Below are positions 9,569-16,238 of a stretch of DNA of 16,238 bases, one piece after another. Each line of letters opens with the position of its first letter. Positions within the stretch are counted from its first letter, which is position 1. Location of the stretch: NCBI GenBank assembly GCA_027579435.1, contig JANBPK010001393.1, forward strand, positions 1 to 16,238, in the 5' to 3' direction. The stretch comes from Candolleomyces eurysporus (lineage: Eukaryota; Basidiomycota; Agaricomycetes; Agaricales; Psathyrellaceae). The notes under the pieces were generated by a model. It was given only the letters and a program-made list of their open reading frames with translations. It was not told where the DNA came from and did not search any database. The translations under genes were made by a program, and so were the position numbers.

Positions 9569-10206
9569 TGTGCGAATGGTGAAAACTGTACCTAGCAGGA
9601 GGGCCTCCAGCAGGTAGTTATAGGGATGAAGGGGTGCTGTCAACCAAGCATTCCATCCTTCGAATCGTGATTGGGGTGTTTGTGTCTTACTCTTCAGCAG
9701 ATGAAGCTGCCCTCTATTCGGCACCGCATAATAGCTGTGAAAGGACATCGCAACCAGGCTCGGCTGAAAGTATAATGAATGCCATATCGTTGCCTCACAA
9801 CCTGGACAACCGAAAACATCTGTCGTTGCTAGTTAACAAGATTGGAGATGCCCCCATACGCATCTATCGGACTGACAGCTCGATGGGAAAGAGGTACCCG
9901 AAACAATTTCCGTGGTCCGTTGAGATTGGGATCAACAAGAGACATCGAGAAGACTGGGGAGCATCAGCACGAAAAAACGATAAATGGGCTATATTAAAAG
10001 ACCGGTCAATACGTGAAAGCTTTAACAATGTATTCGAATGACTCACACGTCGCCTACATGAGAAATACAGCCATAAGCAGCCCAAGAATGCAAAGAATGA
10101 CCGAAAGGTACGTCAAGATCAGGGTCTTGTTGAGCAGTGAAAGCCTCTCTGTGAGGCCTTAGTGCGCTGGTGACCGGTGACCCTGCAGCTTCGCGTAAAG
10201 TAAAAG
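9569..10206. other. Upstream region of copy A; no recognisable gene
   Basis: About 640 nt between copy A's start and the end of the Ies6-like relic. It should carry the copy A promoter; on the minus strand a CTATAACTA motif near 9612-9625 lies about 50 nt before the ATG. A plus-strand open frame at 9634-10041 has no motif, no signal and no family likeness, and I do not call it a gene. The stretch may contain further decayed sequence that I cannot identify. Confidence 0.5.
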
Positions 10207-10600
10207 GCTACGACGAGCCTTCCTCTTCAGCCTATCATTTTCCCGTTCCTACGCCAGAACGGTCTTGAGATTCTTAGCTCGTCTGTTGACATTCTTGTTG
10301 TAGTAGGGGCTCTTGAATGGCCTGGGGTAGTGGAAATATGATAGCTGCTCAGCTAGAGACTGGAAAAAGGATCAGATATCGGATATCTCGTCCAACGAGC
10401 CAATTACAAACCCACCGGTCCTTGGGGTGTTGGTGCACCATCTGAGGGCCCTTTCTTCTTGTTTCCGCCTTTCGGGGGCCTATAGAGCTCGTTAGTATAT
10501 CTTCAGTATTTATGCCCAGGTACACTATACTCACATGAATGATATCTTCTAGTGTGGATACGGTGAAAGAGTCGACATCGTCAAACGAACGCTTGCTCAA
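10207..10600 (-). pseudogene. IES6: INO80 complex subunit Ies6-like gene, 5' half, decayed
   Basis: The minus strand shows ATG at 10600 with MSKRSFDDVDSFTVSTLEDI, an intron (10534-10480), a Lys/Gly/Pro piece, a second intron (10415-10360, ending TTTTTCCAG), then RPFKSPYYNKNVNRRAKNLK and TVLA. The next codon is TAG (10251-10249) where the family has Gln, followed by ERENDRLKRKARR, after which likeness ends. RPFKxxxYxKxxxRRxKNLKxxLxQERE is the N-terminal mark of Ies6, the INO80 chromatin-remodelling subunit that carries a C-terminal YL1_C domain; that domain is absent here. Exon 1 to exon 2 also mismatches by one base with the better acceptor. So the copy is broken by a stop, a probable indel and loss of its 3' half. 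An intact parent elsewhere is inferred. Family assignment is moderately sure; the broken state is clear if it is right. Confidence 0.6.
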
Positions 10601-10689
10601 CCTGCCAGTGGGATAGGCAGCCGTGTGAACAAGATTCTATATTTTGACCCATCAAATTGATCGCAAACCATTATCCTCCTCGTTCTCGT

Positions 10690-11935
10690 CCCAGCTCCTC
10701 CTCCACTGCCACAGCTGAACGCCAGAAGCACGTCAAGGACATCGTCTTCAAACACGATGCAAATAGAATTGTCCAGACGATCGTGAAATACGGTGACCAG
10801 GAGAGGGACGAGGTTGCCTCAGAGCTGAAGGGTAAATTTAGGGAGTTGGTGCAGCATAAATATTCCAAGGTGAGCTAGGTCCTATTCTTACTCTTTATGC
10901 GGGTATTGACTGCTCGTACAGTTCCTTGTAACAAAACTCATCCGCTTTGCCCTACCTATCGTCAATCCATGCTCCTCGAATTCCAACCCCAAGTCCTCCG
11001 GTTACACCTCGAAGCAACCTCTGTCTTCGCAGACGCTTCCGAGCTCTAGGCTAACACGTATGAGCACTTAATCCTCCTGCGCAAGCTCAAGGGGGCAACC
11101 CTTTTCACTCTGGCAACCGGCAGCAACGAGGAGAGGGAGAAAGCGAAGAAAGGACTGGTTAGGATCCTTGAAGGCATTGACGTCGAGCGGAAACGGGGTT
11201 CTTTCTTCATTTAAGGAGAATGTCACCCGTGCTCAAGAAAGTGAGCGTTCAATGACCGAATTCTCACAGATTCAATATCCCGACAAGGGGTGTATCATGC
11301 AATCGTCCACCAAGCACTTTGGGAGTGCTTGAATGCACTCAGCGGTCTACCCGACGAAGCAGAGCAAGAGACTCTGCTTCGGGACATTTTCGAACTGTAA
11401 ATTATCATCACCTAGTTCCTGTATCTCCCCGACTGACGTGCATGTATGTACAGATGGGTGTCGCCGAGATGGTCCACACCCAAGATGGAAGCAGAGTCGT
11501 ACGCGAATTCCTCGCATACGGTACCGCCAAAGACTGGAAACAGATTCTCAAAGTTCTCAAACCCCACATCGAACGAATGTGTTTCGACGAGGCCCAGAAC
11601 GTCTTATTCACGGCTCTCGGCATTACTGAGTGAGATTTAAAACGTTCAAGTTGTCTCCTAGAATGCTAAAGCACGAATTCTTCCTTACAGCGACACGAAA
11701 CTCCCTTCCAAATCCTTGGTCTCCGAAATCGTTGACTAAAACCGTACACGACAGTCCAAGGCAGGCGTTCACTCTTATACCTCGTCATCCCTCGCTCTCG
11801 AAAGCGCTTTACTCCCGCCCAAATTGCCTCCCTATCTGNAAACCGGTTTCGCGCCAAAACCTCCAGAAAGGATAACAGCAGTCGAGAGAGCGAAGTACGA
11901 AAAGCAGCAAGCGAAGGCCTAGGAACCGGCCGTCC
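10690..11935 (+). pseudogene. PUF6: PUF6/PUM3-like Pumilio-repeat gene, decayed
   Basis: Pieces in several frames follow the order of the nucleolar ribosome-assembly factor Puf6 (PUM3). They are AERQKHVKDIVFKHDANRIV and QHKYSK (to 10869); an intron 10870-10921; FLVTKLIRF, then after a shift RQSMLLEFQPQVLRLHLEA; TAG at 11047; NEEREKAKKGLVRILEG; TAA at 11212; YHAIVHQALWECLNAL; AEMVHTQDGSRVVREFLAYG and LKPHIERMCFDEAQNVLFTA (11466-11618); an intron 11630-11690; DTKLPSKSLVSEIVD; TAA at 11737; then GRRSLLYLVIPRSRKRFTPA and KAASEGLG in another frame. About ten residues normally found between KHVK and DIVFKHDA are missing, as are the N-terminus and most of the C-terminal CPL region. At least three stops and several frameshifts show it is not functional. 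Puf6 binds rRNA and mRNA in the nucleolus; a working copy should exist elsewhere. Confidence 0.85.
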
Positions 11936-12029
11936 AGGCATGGCCCCGGGTATGGCGTCACTCCCTCCGCATTCCCTTATACATAACAAGGTAAATAATT
12001 ATCAGTCATTGATGCGCTATTTATAAGAT

Positions 12030-12436
12030 TGAGCCCTTGGACTCTGACACTGCGGATGGCATCAAGGATCGAGCGCTGGTCAGAGCATTGAGGTAAGGCA
12101 TCAAGTACAACCCAGGAACCTCCCTTTGTTTTCTTGGCATCTGACACCACGATTGACTTTGGGATGCCTATTTCCTCTCTGCGCTACTTTCAAATCCATC
12201 TGTCACCGTTCGTGACATTCCCAAGGCCTTGTCCGTGTATGATGCCGTTCAAGAAGGCCCTTTGCAGTCGAAGTTTGCCGCTGGTCCTACCTTAATGGAT
12301 CGTTCTACAAGATGAATCATCCGGAGTTCAAGAATCGGGTCGCGAAGTGCGCGTTTCGGGCTCGGCGAAGCCGTGAAGAGCAACTGGGAGTGGGCCTGGT
12401 CATCTTCCTTCAACGGCTGTATAGAAGCTGGGATGG
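12030..12436 (+). pseudogene. FAD-dependent monooxygenase (salicylate-hydroxylase-like), C-terminal relic
   Basis: HQGSSAGQSIE at 12060-12092 matches the FAD-contacting PHQGxGAGQxIED motif. An intron starts GTAAGG at 12093. Then, from 12163, DAYFLSALLSNPSV and RDIPKALSVYDAV follow, with a shift to RRPFAVEVCRWSYLNG and NHPEFKNRV, and a further shift to LGEAVKSNWEWAWSSSFNG. These occur in the right order for the end of group A flavin monooxygenases, which hydroxylate small aromatic or alicyclic compounds using NAD(P)H and O2. The acceptor before GAT at 12163 reads GG, not AG, so the intron has lost its site. Together with two frameshifts and no N-terminal FAD-binding GxGxxG domain, this is a dead fragment. 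The sequence just before 12060 is too eroded to read. Confidence 0.8.
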
Positions 12437-12767
12437 TTGTGCGTGAGGCTGATTACCTCGCCGTCTGATGTAACTAAAGCTGTCAGCACCGTCCTGTAGA
12501 CATGCTGTATGCGTTTCAGCTCCCCTATCTTCTGGTTTTGGTGCTCCTTGTAGAATTTCCTTGTCTTTCCGTGCCACCATCGCCATGCGTCTTTAATGAT
12601 TCAATACCATCTCTTAATTCAATATCTCAGCGGCTGAGCGTCTAACGGCGCGTGGTCTTCATCGAAAGGGCTGCTGTGAAGCTAACTTCAGGAAATGAAC
12701 TTGGGGTCAGCTTAAAAGCGTCGTTCAACCCTTCAATGACTCTTGCTACCTACTAAATCTCCCTAGC
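12437..12767. other. Promoter region of copy B
   Basis: About 330 nt between the monooxygenase relic and the ATG of copy B at 12768. It has pyrimidine-rich patches (about 12520-12570) and an AT-rich segment near 12590-12630, but no clear TATA box. The last 50 nt (CCCTTCA...CTACCTACT) loosely resemble the sequence before copy A's start. No gene is seen. Confidence 0.5.
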
Positions 12768-14583
12768 ATGCGTAAGTGCTTTCGTNCCCCTTGATCGAGT
12801 TGGTTCTTACTTGGAACAGGGTCCAAGTCGCTGTTCTTTGCTATTCTCTCATCTCTGTATGTCACCAGCCATGCCACAAACTTCGACGTCTGCCTCGAAA
12901 GCGTGAAAAATGGCACCTTTGGTACAGGCAAGATAGGCGCAACCGATAGCTACGGAAACATACTAGAAGACGTCACACAAGCCGCCGGGGTCACCCATGC
13001 CCTGTGCCTCAAAGCGTGCGGCTCAGGGCAAGAACCATTCCACTGGTCACAATTCTCTCAACAATTCAGCTCGTGGCTTCTGCCATGGCTTGCACTGGTT
13101 TCACAACTCCCTTTTGGACCAAAGGATAGGCTCGAGAACCTCGAGTCCGTTGTTCTAACCGTCGGTTCGCCGATGCTTGCAGCGTACTCGCTCGCACTTA
13201 CCGTACTCAATGGAAGGTGGATTGCTCGACATTTCTCCAAGCACTCCAGGCAAAAGTACCCCAACATCCCGAACGTCATTTGTGTCCTCAGCAGTCTACA
13301 ACAAGCACCTCTTCGAGTTACGAACGAAGGGGCTCTGCTCGCCTCGTTGATCCTTCCCCAGAACGATCCATGGTGGAGGGAGTTAATCGAATGGCTGGCG
13401 TACCACCACACATGGTCCATTTCAACTATCACATCCATTGCATGGGTCGTTATTGCGTACATCTTCACCATCACGCACTCGTTTATGGGCGACTTGGCCT
13501 CGGATTTTAATTTCAACCCCGATGGTCAGGGTGTAGGCTCGCTTTGGCTATGGCTCCTCCCCATCGTCATTGGTTGGTTGCAGATTTCACCGAAATGCGA
13601 CGAGGACAAGGTGAGAAGTGCGGTAGACAGGGCGAATAAGATCGGGTATGTAGCGACAAATACGCACCCTGTGTTCGTCACGGAGGAGAGGGCTATTTAC
13701 CTCGCCTCTGGAGAAGAGGATGAAGTATTGAGATGCGATGAGATGGTTACGGCGCCTATCTATAATTATGCACGGTTCTTGCCGTGGGTTCAGGCGGTGG
13801 AAAAGGTGTCCAAGACGTTTGGGGTGCCGCATAGCAGGAATAGTGTGGGGAGTGTGTCACAAGTGGTTGAGCATTGCCAGATCAATCCGCATTCTCCACA
13901 CACCGCCTCCACGAGCAGGTCGGGTTGTAACGTGGTCTCAAAGATTGCTATAGCCTCGGCTTTGGCGTTCATGCTTCAATGGGGCACGGTTGGCGCAGCC
14001 TTCATAGTTGTATATTATACACCAACCACGGGTGAGCAAGACTCTTTTACCTTCCTCCTTTTATTCAATACTGAAGGGCTCATACACCACCCTACAGGCT
14101 TAGGCTGCCGTTCAGCATCATACCTCTTGTTCGGCGCTCTCTCGACCATCGTCTGGCTCCTTCTCCTCATTTCAAGCCTCCTGGTGCACTACGTTGCTAC
14201 ATCTTCACTATCATCAGCCTGCACTCAAATAGAGCCTCCAAATCCCCCGCGATACCATGGAGGACACTCCTATCCCTTGCGCCTGTCCATCGCCCGGCAC
14301 TTCGCCATCTTTCTGCGGCGTCTAGCCAAACTTGTCGCAACTGTTAATGCGCTCTGGATCCTCACTGCTTGCCTCCTCCAATTCGGCAACTTCTTTGACA
14401 CGTGCTACTGCAACAGTAGCGTATTCGGTCGAGGCAGGGGTGCATACAATGTCATCAAGTTGGTGGCCTCAGACGTAGAACTGATGAAGAATGCTTGGAT
14501 TGGCGGCGTTTGTTTGGCGGGAGGGACTGCGNTTTTTGTTTGTGGGGTTCGTCAATGTGTTTATTAAACCCACCACTTCCTGA
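12768..14583 (+). CDS. Multi-pass membrane protein of unknown function, copy B
   Basis: Exons 12768-12771 (ATGC), 12820-14031 and 14098-14583; about 566 residues when the N at 14532 is dropped. It is a close paralog of copy A, in the opposite orientation. It has a signal peptide MRSKSLFFAILSSLYVTSHA, outer Cys residues, and hydrophobic segments near residues 79-99, 111-133, 201-223, 240-258, 375-400, 411-436, 481-503 and 538-561. CYCNSSVFGRG lies at 508-518 and APIYNYARFLPWVQAVEKVS is also conserved. Compared with A it lacks roughly 30 residues of the loop after the VSKTF motif and the RWGPDV sequence. The C-terminus reads FVNVFIKPTTS then stop; dropping one A of the AAA near 14564-14566 would give FINPPLPES and a stop at 14588, closer to C (FINPPLPDSEERG), so another small error or mutation is likely there. 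The function is unknown. Confidence 0.85.
12772..12819 (+). other. First intron of copy B, after a 4-nt coding exon
   Basis: GTAAGTGCTTT...GGAACAG, 48 nt including the N at 12786. It splits codon 2 (CGG, Arg) after its first base, exactly as in copy A. The intron sequences themselves have diverged, while the position and phase are kept. Confidence 0.8.
14032..14097 (+). other. 66-nt stopless intron in copy B
   Basis: GTGAGCAAG...CTACAG, at the same place and phase as intron 8140-8196 of copy A (TPTTG|LGCRS). It is also a multiple of three with no in-frame stop, but differs in length and sequence. Confidence 0.8.
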
Positions 14584-14594
14584 AAGCTGAGAAG

Positions 14595-15315
14595 TGGAGA
14601 CAATTGAGCAGGAGCGCATGGATTATGTTCGTGGCTTTGTAGGATTGAGAATCGTATGTCCGAGGTGCATGGAAGTCACCGAGCGAACCTTATACCGCAC
14701 GATCATGTAATACAGTTATTTATCGCGGCAAGCAGCAGGAACTGCGAATGTAATTAGGAACTTCACAGTCGCAAATCTGTTCTAACAGGTATGCTCATTA
14801 CAGTCTCCATAATCTGTAAAACCCAAATCTCCCAGCCATGTCTCGACCCAGAGTAAAGAAAGTACCGCTCTCTAGCCTCTCTCCTCCGAGTCGGGAAGCG
14901 GCGGATTGATAAACACATTAACAAAGCCTACGAATACAATTGCTGTCCCACCCGCCTCTGCTTGATATGCAAAGCAGAAAGAGGTAGCCGTCAAACCGGG
15001 GGGGGACACATCTTCCGACGTCAGTTGAATAACATTGAATGCAGAATTCCCTCTGCCAAAAACGCTGCTGTTGCAGTAACACCGGTCAAAGAAGCTTCCG
15101 AATTGGAAGACACAGGTGACCACAATCCAGATAGCGTTGAATGTTGCGAGGAGTTCAAGTTTAGCGAGACGCCGGAGGGCTATGGCGAGTTGTCGGGGGA
15201 CTGAGTACCAATGCGAGCTTGAAACGATCTGCTGACAAGAGCGTTTATGGGTTGCTTTGGATCGTCTGGGAGGCTTGCTTTGATGATATCGTGAAGTCGA
15301 AACGTAGTGTGTTAG
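14595..15315. repeat. Right copy of the direct segmental duplication (copy C plus 3' flank)
   Basis: Collinear with 7353-8056 and in the same orientation, about 7.24 kb away. The first 277 nt are non-coding 3' flank lying directly behind copy B's stop; the rest is the 3' coding part of copy C. Homology ends sharply at GTTAG before a run of nine G. Confidence 0.85.
14872..15315 (-). pseudogene. Membrane-protein copy C, 5'-truncated
   Basis: The minus strand is open from 15315 to the TAG at 14872-14874, matching the last third of copy A: LTHYVSTSRYHQSKPPRRSK, SSSHWYSVPRQLAIALRRLA, IWIVVTCVFQFGSFFDRCYC, NSSVFGRGNSAFNVIQLTSE and FVNVFINPPLPDSEERG. Two differences stand out. A 6-nt insertion adds Glu-Leu in AKLELLA. 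The MKNAWIRGVCLA segment is replaced by unrelated residues (GLTATSFCFAYQAE) over about 14953-15001, which would alter the last membrane pass. The 5' two-thirds are missing because homology stops at the G9 run. The frame is otherwise intact, so the truncation may be an assembly break and not a real one; the copy could be complete in the genome. Confidence 0.8.
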
Positions 15316-15332
15316 GGGGGGGGCTCCTTAGA

Positions 15333-15374
15333 CCCGAACCACCATGTTCGGGAATTTTCCCACACTTGTGGGAA
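15333..15374. repeat. Two adjacent small hairpins at the junction after copy C
   Basis: CCCGAAC (15333-15339) pairs with GTTCGGG (15346-15352) around a 6-nt loop. Four nt later TTCCCAC (15357-15363) pairs with GTGGGAA (15368-15374) around a 4-nt loop. Both 7-bp stems are perfect. The role is unknown. Confidence 0.6.
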
Positions 15375-15691
15375 TAGGAGAAACGGCCAAACAAATGCTC
15401 GAGGAGACTCAAAAACTCCTCCACATAACACTCATGGCAAACTACCCCCCCTACGCCAAACCAAAACCCAACCCACAACCGCCTCCCCCCCCCATAAAAC
15501 CTACAAAACCGGCGCACCACAGTGTAAACGAACACCGAAAAGNTGCCAGCTCACCATCCCACGACCCTACACCGCAAACCACTCTTCCTGACTACGTACG
15601 AAAAATCAGGAAATATCGCCAGCACCACAAAACGACCCTTCACACATCGACACAACACTGTCCCCCCACCCCAAACACCATTGACAACTAG
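15344..15691 (+). CDS. Hypothetical open frame, Pro/Lys/His/Thr-rich
   Basis: ATG in a good context (ACCACCATG) opens 115 codons to TAG at 15689, with the N at 15543 inside. The start, MFGNFPTLVGIGETAKQMLE, could form a helix; the middle is PKPNPQPPPPP and the end PDYVRKIRKYRQHHK. I recognise no family. The sequence around it is strongly A+C-rich on this strand, so the amino acid make-up mostly reflects base composition. It may be part of a mobile-element protein, or no gene at all. Confidence 0.25.
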   Translation: MFGNFPTLVGIGETAKQMLEETQKLLHITLMANYPPYAKPKPNPQPPPPPIKPTKPAHHSVNEHRKXASSPSHDPTPQTTLPDYVRKIRKYRQHHKTTLHTSTQHCPPTPNTIDN

Positions 15692-16001
15692 ACGTAAAAA
15701 CCCAAAGCCCACCAAACNAACGCACCACCCATAAATGAAGCCCCCCACCATCACCCCCAACCACTCGTCCCCCCCAAACCACCTCGCACCCCCCCCACGA
15801 AAACCCTCACACAAACATGCCCCCCACCCCTAAAATCACAAGCTTCTTCTCTCTCCTACCGGTCGACCAAGTCGACCAAGGCTCAGACGGAGAAGAAGAC
15901 CCTACCCACTCCCCGAGNCCCACGCCCCACGCTCCCTCCCCCCCCCCCTCCTCTCACAATTGAACACCACCAACCTACCCAGCCCTACCTCCGTCCTAAC
16001 C

Positions 16002-16237
16002 AAACGTAGAGGATCAACGGGTGAAAACCATAATGAACTCCAACCCCCCCTCAAACAGCTGCACATCGNAGGCGAAAAAGAAGCCACCGAAGACCCCAAA
16101 ACTGACGGGGACGAATACGACGTCTACGACCCCATAAACCTCTCTGACCTTGGCGACGACTTCGACATGGTATGCGCAGCCCTCACCCATCTCCCCTCCC
16201 CCCCCATACTAACCACAAACCTAAACCCAGAACGTCG
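16002..16237 (+). CDS. Hypothetical acidic open frame, partial at right edge
   Basis: An open frame through the N at 16069 to the window end, with no ATG start visible; the frame stays open upstream to about 15903 through Pro-rich runs. It reads KRRGSTGENHNELQPPLKQL, then GEKEATEDPKTDGDEYDVYD and PINLSDLGDDFDMVCAALTH. An acidic, patterned stretch like this is less easily explained by composition alone than the Pro runs before it. No family is recognised; it could belong with the open stretch at about 15844-15903. Confidence 0.25.
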
Positions 16238-16238
16238 A

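Larger units (their letters stand above)
15316..16238. other. A+C-rich, G/T-poor terminal segment of unknown origin
   Basis: Composition changes abruptly at 15316. In 15661-15720, for example, I count 25 C, 25 A, 5 T and 4 G. It has many C5-C10 runs and four N in about 530 nt. Besides the frame at 15344 there are open stretches reading FFSLLPVDQVDQGSDGEEDP (about 15844-15903) and, in another frame to the window end, SVLTKRRGSTGENHNELQPP, DEYDVYDPINLSDLGDDFDM and LTHLPSPPILTTNLNPERR. These could be one acidic/Pro-rich protein broken by homopolymer errors, perhaps from a transposon. No LTR, RT or integrase motif is visible. Confidence 0.5.

Noticed and set aside
9634..10041. A 135-codon plus-strand frame upstream of copy A
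   Set aside because: No recognisable motif or signal; it overlaps the expected promoter of copy A and lies next to decayed genes.
13058..13516. A 152-codon minus-strand frame
   Set aside because: It is antisense to copy B, whose frame is supported by close paralogy with copy A.
1..16238. CRISPR array, bacterial operons or Shine-Dalgarno sites
   Set aside because: Spliceosomal introns throughout show a fungal nuclear genome, and no regularly spaced repeats are present.
15316..16238. RIP-mutated transposon as the cause of the odd composition
   Set aside because: RIP turns C into T and would lower GC and raise TpA; here C is greatly enriched and T depleted on the same strand.

Overview
This is fungal nuclear DNA, most likely from an Agaricomycete (mushroom-forming basidiomycete). 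The reading frames are cut by many short GT...AG introns of about 47-66 nt. Several products (a TauD/TfdA dioxygenase, a CaMK-like kinase, a secreted fasciclin protein, PUF6- and Ies6-like relics) read as members of families I know from Agaricomycete genomes. Family identities come from reading the translated motifs; no database search was run.

Layout. (1) 1-787, minus strand: 5' part of an Fe(II)/2-oxoglutarate (TauD/TfdA-type) dioxygenase, running off the left edge. (2) 788-2383: intergenic, with a TATA box for the dioxygenase and an imperfect direct repeat. (3) 2384-4366, plus: a five-exon Ca2+/calmodulin-dependent-type protein kinase. (4) 4367-5425: intergenic. (5) 5426-7244, plus: a five-exon secreted protein with two fasciclin (FAS1) domains.

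(6) 7351-15315: an accessory block built around three copies of an unnamed multi-pass membrane protein. Copy A is on the minus strand (7631-9568), copy B on the plus strand (12768-14583), and copy C is a 5'-truncated minus-strand piece (14872-15315). C and A, with their 3' flanks, form a direct repeat about 7.24 kb apart. A and B both begin with a 4-nt coding exon, ATGC. Between A and B lies a group of decayed genes: the 5' half of an INO80-subunit-Ies6-like gene (minus), a PUF6/PUM3-like Pumilio-repeat gene (plus), and the C-terminal part of an FAD-dependent (salicylate-hydroxylase-like) monooxygenase (plus). All three carry stops, frameshifts or damaged splice sites.

(7) 15316-16238: after a run of nine G the homology to copy A stops abruptly. 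The rest is strongly A+C-rich on the plus strand, starts with two small hairpins and has only fragmentary open frames. It may be a mobile-element piece, unrelated sequence or a poor contig end.

Twelve single N bases occur, most beside homopolymers. In five coding places, dropping the N restores the frame, so these look like assembly placeholders for uncertain homopolymer length and not true mutations. The coding features below are described on that reading. No operon-like logic links the genes; the left half looks like ordinary single genes and the right half like a duplication- and decay-prone region.
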